From Paraburkholderia xenovorans LB400 (GTDB taxonomy: Bacteria; Pseudomonadota; Gammaproteobacteria; Burkholderiales; Burkholderiaceae): 64,000 bases of DNA. Position numbers and translations under genes: made by a program. Of this stretch, positions 59,148 through 64,000 are shown one piece after another. Within the stretch, counting starts at the first letter, position 1, and the number at the start of each line of letters is the position of its first letter. The stretch spans positions 3,100,001 through 3,164,000 of the forward strand of contig NC_007951.1 of NCBI RefSeq assembly GCF_000013645.1. Reading direction: 5' to 3'. A model generated the notes under the pieces. That model saw only the letters and a list, made by a program, of their open reading frames with translations. It ran no database searches and was not told where the DNA came from.

Positions 59148-59187
59148 GAAAAAGCCCATAACGAGCAATCGTTATGGGCTTTTTTCA
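59148..59187. terminator. Rho-independent terminator of the MBL-fold gene; intron insertion site
   Basis: A near-perfect long stem (AGCCCATAACGA with TCGTTATGGGCT, 59154-59165 and 59170-59181) with a 4-nt loop, flanked by A and T runs on both sides. On the minus strand the T-run TTTTTCTTT abuts the intron's GTGCG. Confidence 0.93.
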
Positions 59188-59252
59188 TGGGTGCCGCGAC
59201 GTCCACCGCGCAGGATGAGGCCGCCATCGGGCATCGGACATCTGGCGTGGGA

Positions 59253-60026
59253 TTACACGCTCAGCCACGCAAACCCGTCATCCTGCGAAGCCACCACCAC
59301 GTCGGTCGGCGCCGCGCCCAGTACACCGGCCATAGCCGCCTGCGCCAGTTCCGGCAGATTGTTCTGCTGGCTGAGATGCGCGGCAACCAGGTGACGCAAT
59401 CGCGAACGGTCGAGCGAGGCCAGAATTTCAGCCGCCGCCTCGTTGTTCAGATGCCCGTGATTGCCGCCAATGCGCGCTTTCAGCGACTGTGGATAGCGGC
59501 TGCCCGCCAGCATCCGCACGTCGTGATTGCATTCGAGCACCAGCGCGTCGCAACCGCTCAGCACCGCGCTGATATGCGGCGTGGACGTGCCGACATCCGT
59601 CAGCACACCGAGCCGGCTCGCGCCGTTCGAGAGCACGTATTGCAGCGGCTCGCGGGCGTCGTGCGGCACGGTGTAAGGGAGAATGCTGAGGTCGCCGATC
59701 GCCACCGCTTCGTCGCCCCACAGCACCTGCAGGTCGATATCGGCTTCGTCGGCGCCCACCGCGCGGGCGGTGCCCCAGCTCATATACAACGGGATCGACC
59801 ACTTGCGCGCCAGCGTCAGCGCGCTGCCAATGTGGTCGCTATGCTCATGCGTAATCAGAATCGCGTCGAGACCTTCGACGCTCGCGCCGAGCCGCGTCAG
59901 ACGCCGCTCGACCTCCTTTGCCGAAAAGCCGCAGTCGAGCAGCACACGCGTGGTGGTCGCGCCGCTTTGCGCCTCCACCAGCAGGGCATTGCCTTCACTG
60001 CCGCTGCCGAGACTCGCGAACCTCAC
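59253..60026 (-). CDS. MBL-fold metallohydrolase (YycJ/WalJ-like)
   Basis: A 257-residue metallo-beta-lactamase-fold protein with HEHSDH at 60-65 and other metal ligands (TVPHDAREP, LTDVGTSTPH, ECNHDVRML, AAHLSQQNN). The start MRFASLGSGSEGNALLVEAQ is typical of the YycJ/WalJ exonuclease-like group. Substrate not known from sequence; DNA or RNA phosphodiester hydrolysis is plausible. It lies 7 bp downstream of bamC. Confidence 0.9.
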   Translation of the reverse strand: MRFASLGSGSEGNALLVEAQSGATTTRVLLDCGFSAKEVERRLTRLGASVEGLDAILITHEHSDHIGSALTLARKWSIPLYMSWGTARAVGADEADIDLQVLWGDEAVAIGDLSILPYTVPHDAREPLQYVLSNGASRLGVLTDVGTSTPHISAVLSGCDALVLECNHDVRMLAGSRYPQSLKARIGGNHGHLNNEAAAEILASLDRSRLRHLVAAHLSQQNNLPELAQAAMAGVLGAAPTDVVVASQDDGFAWLSV

Positions 60027-60033
60027 GGCCCGC

Positions 60034-61173
60034 CTAGTTCAGTTGCGCGTGCAGCAGCGTCACGATGCGCTGCGCGTCGGACGAGTTGTCCACCTGCCCG
60101 TTCGCATCCAGCACAGCCACCTGCGTCACGGTGTCACCCTTCGAGCGCACGTTGACGAGGAATTCCTGACCCGGCTTCTTCGACGAATTGCCGCTGTAGA
60201 ACAGCTTGCCGAGCAGCCCTTCTTTCTTCAGTTCCTGCATCGAGTCCGCGTAGCGCACGTAGTAGATGCCCTTCGCACGATCGCGGTTGTCGACGGTGAA
60301 GTTGGTGCGGTCGAGCGCGAGGCCCACGCGCAGCCATGCGCGGTCGAACGACTCCTGCAGATCGAGCGTGGACGCGCCCGCGCTCTGGTCGAGCGTGGCC
60401 GGTGCGGCCGCCGGACGCGCGTCGGTCAGCAGTTGCCTGGATTGCGCCTCGGTCAGGCCGAACTTCTGCATCAGCCTGGTGAGAAACAGCGCTTCGAGCG
60501 CCGGATCACGCGGGCGTTCTTCCCAGCGCGACGACGTCTTGTCCTGCCCCGTCATCACTTCCTCCATCGCGCTGTGCGTGATGGAGATGTCGGTCGTGTC
60601 GCCCGGCGCGCGCGAAACGAGCGTGCGGAAACTGTCACGCGTGCCCGACGAGTACGCGAAATCGATCACCTTGCCGACCGTGCGGCGGAACCAGTCGTCC
60701 GGGATATTGGCGCGGTTTTCGGCCCAGTCGGTCGTCATGATGCCGGTAGCCGGCGCATCGGTCTTCAGCGCGAAGCCGTTTTCCTGCCAGAACTCCTGCA
60801 ACTGCGGCCACAGTTGTTCTGGCGAGCGGCCGTCGACCACGAGCCAGCGGCGATCGCCGTCACGTTCGATATGCATGCCGAGCGGATCCTGCGCGTTCGG
60901 CTGACCTTCGGTCGAATTGCCGGCGGCCGTCACCGCGCGCTTCTGAGCGCCGCCCAGCGCCAGATTGGCGGGCGGTGCGACGTAGCGCTGATCGGTCGGC
61001 GTAGTGCTCAGATCGCCCGGAACGGCGAGCGGCGGCGCACTGCCCGCGCCCTTGTAGTTGACGCGGTCGGAAGCAAACCAGTCGTTCAGCGTGTCACAGC
61101 CGGCGAGCGTCGTAAGGGCAAGCGCCAGCGCCGCCATGCGGGTTGCGTGGAGGGAAAGTGCGGAACGTTTCAT
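60034..61173 (-). CDS. bamC: Outer-membrane assembly lipoprotein BamC
   Basis: A 379-residue lipoprotein of the BAM complex. It has a signal peptide with lipobox LAGC (Cys26), an unstructured region (VNYKGAGSAPPLAVPGDLST) that in E. coli lies across BamD, and two helix-grip domains (WLVVDGRSPEQLWPQLQEFW; SFDRAWLRVGLALDRTNFTV). It follows dapA on the same strand, the same dapA-bamC order as in E. coli. Confidence 0.93.
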   Translation of the reverse strand: MKRSALSLHATRMAALALALTTLAGCDTLNDWFASDRVNYKGAGSAPPLAVPGDLSTTPTDQRYVAPPANLALGGAQKRAVTAAGNSTEGQPNAQDPLGMHIERDGDRRWLVVDGRSPEQLWPQLQEFWQENGFALKTDAPATGIMTTDWAENRANIPDDWFRRTVGKVIDFAYSSGTRDSFRTLVSRAPGDTTDISITHSAMEEVMTGQDKTSSRWEERPRDPALEALFLTRLMQKFGLTEAQSRQLLTDARPAAAPATLDQSAGASTLDLQESFDRAWLRVGLALDRTNFTVDNRDRAKGIYYVRYADSMQELKKEGLLGKLFYSGNSSKKPGQEFLVNVRSKGDTVTQVAVLDANGQVDNSSDAQRIVTLLHAQLN

Positions 61174-61306
61174 GAGGTCCTTCGTGATGCTGGAACGCGG
61201 TGCCTTGGTTCTGTGTGCCGGGAACGCGGGCTGGATCGACGTCGGTTAAGGGAGTGCCGGTGGCAGGCTTTCGTTAGCGCTACGGGTTGCCGCGGACGCT
61301 ATCCGC

Positions 61307-62269
<963 letters not shown>

Positions 62270-62312
62270 GAAACGCCATGAATTTGATCAGGTAAACCGC
62301 GATTGTAGCGGA

Positions 62313-62924
62313 TTAGCCAGCCAACTCGTAACAAGGCGGGGCTGCCGCCTGCGCGGGGTCGTCTGAGCGCTCCGCCTCCAGAATTGCGCAGATCCGCTGG
62401 ACGTAAGCCGGGCGCGGCTGCGCAAGAAAACCATCTTGAAATGCGACCACCCGGAGCTGGCCGCGCACGCGCTCCAGAAGCTCGCCGGGCGCCAGCAAAA
62501 ACGCCGGATTGGAGGGCTTGCCGACGCTTTCGTTTCCTTGCGCGAAGGTCTCATAGAGCAGCACGCCGCCGGGAGCGAGCGCGCGCAGGAGCTGCGCGAA
62601 GAGCGGCCGATGCAGATAATTCGTCACCACGACGGCGGCGAATTTCGCCTCGGCGGGCAGCGGCCATCCGGCACCTTCGAGATCGGCTTCGAGCGGCGTG
62701 ACGAGCAGCTCTTCACACAAGGTGGCGAGCGCCGCCGCATCCCGGTCGATGGCCGTCACCGGATGCCCCAGCGCCGCAAAGAATCGCGCATGCCGACCCG
62801 CCCCGCACGCAACGTCGAGCACTGCGCCGCCCGCCGCGACCAGGTGCGCCCACTCGCACACCCAGGGCGACGGTTCACCCAATCCATGCATGGCGGCAGC
62901 GGGCGTGTTCATCGGAGTGCTCAA
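62313..62924 (-). CDS. Class I SAM-dependent methyltransferase
   Basis: A 203-residue Rossmann-fold methyltransferase with motif I VLDVACGAGRHARFFAALGH, motif II acidic residue in VTAIDRDAAAL, and GGVLLYETFAQGNE, resembling TehB/UbiE-like small methyltransferases. Substrate unknown. It lies 34 bp downstream of trpS and 43 bp upstream of dapA. Confidence 0.88.
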   Translation of the reverse strand: MSTPMNTPAAAMHGLGEPSPWVCEWAHLVAAGGAVLDVACGAGRHARFFAALGHPVTAIDRDAAALATLCEELLVTPLEADLEGAGWPLPAEAKFAAVVVTNYLHRPLFAQLLRALAPGGVLLYETFAQGNESVGKPSNPAFLLAPGELLERVRGQLRVVAFQDGFLAQPRPAYVQRICAILEAERSDDPAQAAAPPCYELAG

Positions 62925-62958
62925 ACCTTGGCGCGGCTCGTCGGTGGCGTCGGTGGCG

Positions 62959-64000
62959 TCAGTTGTACGAGAGGCCCATCGCTTCGCGGACGTCGCGCAT
63001 CGTTTCCGAGGCGAATTTGCGAGCCTTGTCGCAGCCGTCGGCGACGATCGCGCGCAACAGCGACGGGTCGTCCATGTACTTCTGCGCGCGCTCGAGCATG
63101 GGTTGCTGTTCGCGCAGAATGCCTTCGATCACCGGCTGCTTGCACTCGAGGCAACCTATGCCGGCCGTCCGGCAGCCTTTCTGCACCCAGTCGTGGGTGG
63201 CTTCGTCCGTGTAGACCTGGTGAAGCTGCCACACCGGGCACTTGTCGGGGTCGCCCGGATCGGTGCGGCGCACGCGGGCCGGATCGGTCGGCATGGTGCG
63301 GACTTTTTTCGTAATGGTCTCCGCGTCTTCGCGCAGGCCGATCGTGTTGCCGTACGACTTCGACATTTTCTGGCCGTCGAGACCCGGCATGCGCGACGCC
63401 TCGGTCAGCATGGCCTGCGGCTCGACCAGAATGATCTTGCGCGAACCTTCGAGATAGCCGAACAGGCGCTCGCGGTCGTTCATCGACAGACTCTGCGATT
63501 CCTGCAACATGGCGCGCGCCTGTTCGAGCGCTTCGTCGTCGCCTTCCTGCTGGTAGGCGTTGCGCAGTTCGTGATAGAGCTTGGAGCGCTTGCCGCCGAG
63601 CTTCTTCGCCGCCTCGTTGGCCTTCTCCTCGAAGCCCGGCTCACGGCCGTACAGGTAGTTGAAACGGCGCGCGATTTCACGCGTCATTTCGACATGCGGC
63701 ACCTGATCTTCACCAACCGGCACGAGCGAGCCGCGATACAGCAGAATGTCCGCCGCCATCAGCACCGGATAGCCGAGAAAGCCGTAAGTGGACAGATCCT
63801 TGTCCTTCAGCTTCTCCTGCTGTTCCTTGTAGGTCGGCACGCGTTCGAGCCAGCCGAGCGGCGTGCTCATACCGAGCAATAGCGCCAGTTCGGCATGCTC
63901 GGGCACCTTGCTCTGGATGAACAGCGTGGCCTGCGCCGGATCGATGCCGGAGGCAAGCCAGTCGGTCAGCACGTCCCAGACGTTCTTCTCGATCACTTCG
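62959..64000 (-). CDS. trpS: Tryptophan--tRNA ligase (partial, N-terminus outside the window)
   Basis: About 346 C-terminal codons of class I TrpRS. The tryptophan-site region (GYPVLMAADILLYRGSLVPV, GEDQVPHVEMTREIARRFN) and the KMSKS loop (GLDGQKMSKSYGN) are intact. A lineage insert of about 35 residues (NEAAKKLGGKRSKLYHELRN) lies between them. The C-terminal domain has four cysteines spaced C-x21-C-x6-C-x2-C (CPVW..., GCRTAGIGCLECKQ), close to the 4Fe-4S motif of Thermotoga TrpRS. The HIGH motif lies beyond 64000. Confidence 0.96.
   Translation of the reverse strand, partial: EVIEKNVWDVLTDWLASGIDPAQATLFIQSKVPEHAELALLLGMSTPLGWLERVPTYKEQQEKLKDKDLSTYGFLGYPVLMAADILLYRGSLVPVGEDQVPHVEMTREIARRFNYLYGREPGFEEKANEAAKKLGGKRSKLYHELRNAYQQEGDDEALEQARAMLQESQSLSMNDRERLFGYLEGSRKIILVEPQAMLTEASRMPGLDGQKMSKSYGNTIGLREDAETITKKVRTMPTDPARVRRTDPGDPDKCPVWQLHQVYTDEATHDWVQKGCRTAGIGCLECKQPVIEGILREQQPMLERAQKYMDDPSLLRAIVADGCDKARKFASETMRDVREAMGLSYN

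Overview
The window is high-GC DNA from a beta-proteobacterial chromosome. Its gene content and order (hisS–yfgM–bamB–der–hfq–hflX–hflK–hflC, the short CysE, hisZ, RoxA-type oxygenase, Burkholderia-style TrpRS) point to Burkholderia sensu lato, most likely Paraburkholderia. Nearly everything is single-copy housekeeping core genome. Species level cannot be fixed without a database search.

Layout. (1) 1–4837, minus: a yejABEF-type peptide/microcin ABC importer, the ATPase running off the left edge. (2) 4964–6243: fabI (plus) converging through a shared terminator on a PXPV-repeat secreted protein. (3) 6593–8739: the only clearly accessory stretch, on the 3' side of a tRNA-Ser(GCU). It holds a frameshifted hcp (type VI secretion tube protein), an unrecognised Gly-rich protein and an overlapping DUF3592-like membrane protein, all on the minus strand and less GC-rich than the surroundings. 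(4) 8921–15615, minus: lysC, tilS, accA, an AlkA-like glycosylase with a histone-H1-like tail, and cysS. (5) 15847–18816, plus: a TPR protein, two cyclophilins and lpxH. (6) 18859–20790, minus: cysE and trmJ. (7) 21207–30048, mostly plus: suhB, lplT, mutS, a metallophosphoesterase-like protein, slyD (minus), a RoxA-like ribosomal oxygenase and an Ala-rich lipoprotein. (8) 30201–33805, minus: a DinG/YoaA helicase, a YdcH/DUF465 protein and a coiled-coil secreted protein. (9) 34210–36555, plus: tex. (10) 36738–56265, minus: kup, a purine-type phosphoribosyltransferase, purA, hisZ, a DUF2065 protein, hflC, hflK, hflX, hfq, der, bamB, yfgM, hisS, ispG, rodZ-like, rlmN and ndk. (11) 56555–57253, plus: a Bax-inhibitor-1 family protein. 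(12) 57292–59144, minus: a complete group IIC-like intron with its LtrA protein, inserted immediately after a Rho-independent terminator. (13) 59253–64000, minus: an MBL-fold hydrolase, bamC, dapA, a methyltransferase and trpS, the last running off the right edge.

How the genes fit together. purA, hisZ, the phosphoribosyltransferase, hflXKC, hfq, der, bamB, yfgM, hisS and ispG form the conserved Burkholderiales cluster linking translation, membrane quality control and outer-membrane assembly; bamC (BAM complex) lies with dapA. accA and fabI supply fatty-acid synthesis, and lysC and dapA are the first two committed lysine/diaminopimelate steps.

The most notable signals outside routine annotation are the degraded type VI island beside tRNA-Ser with its unknown protein pair, the terminator-targeted group IIC intron, a LysR-type-looking dyad upstream of the accA promoter, a probable iron–sulfur motif in TrpRS, and several short tandem repeats (8-bp, 6-bp, 11-bp and an in-frame 12-bp repeat in dapA). 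I found no CRISPR array, rRNA, integrase or complete insertion sequence.
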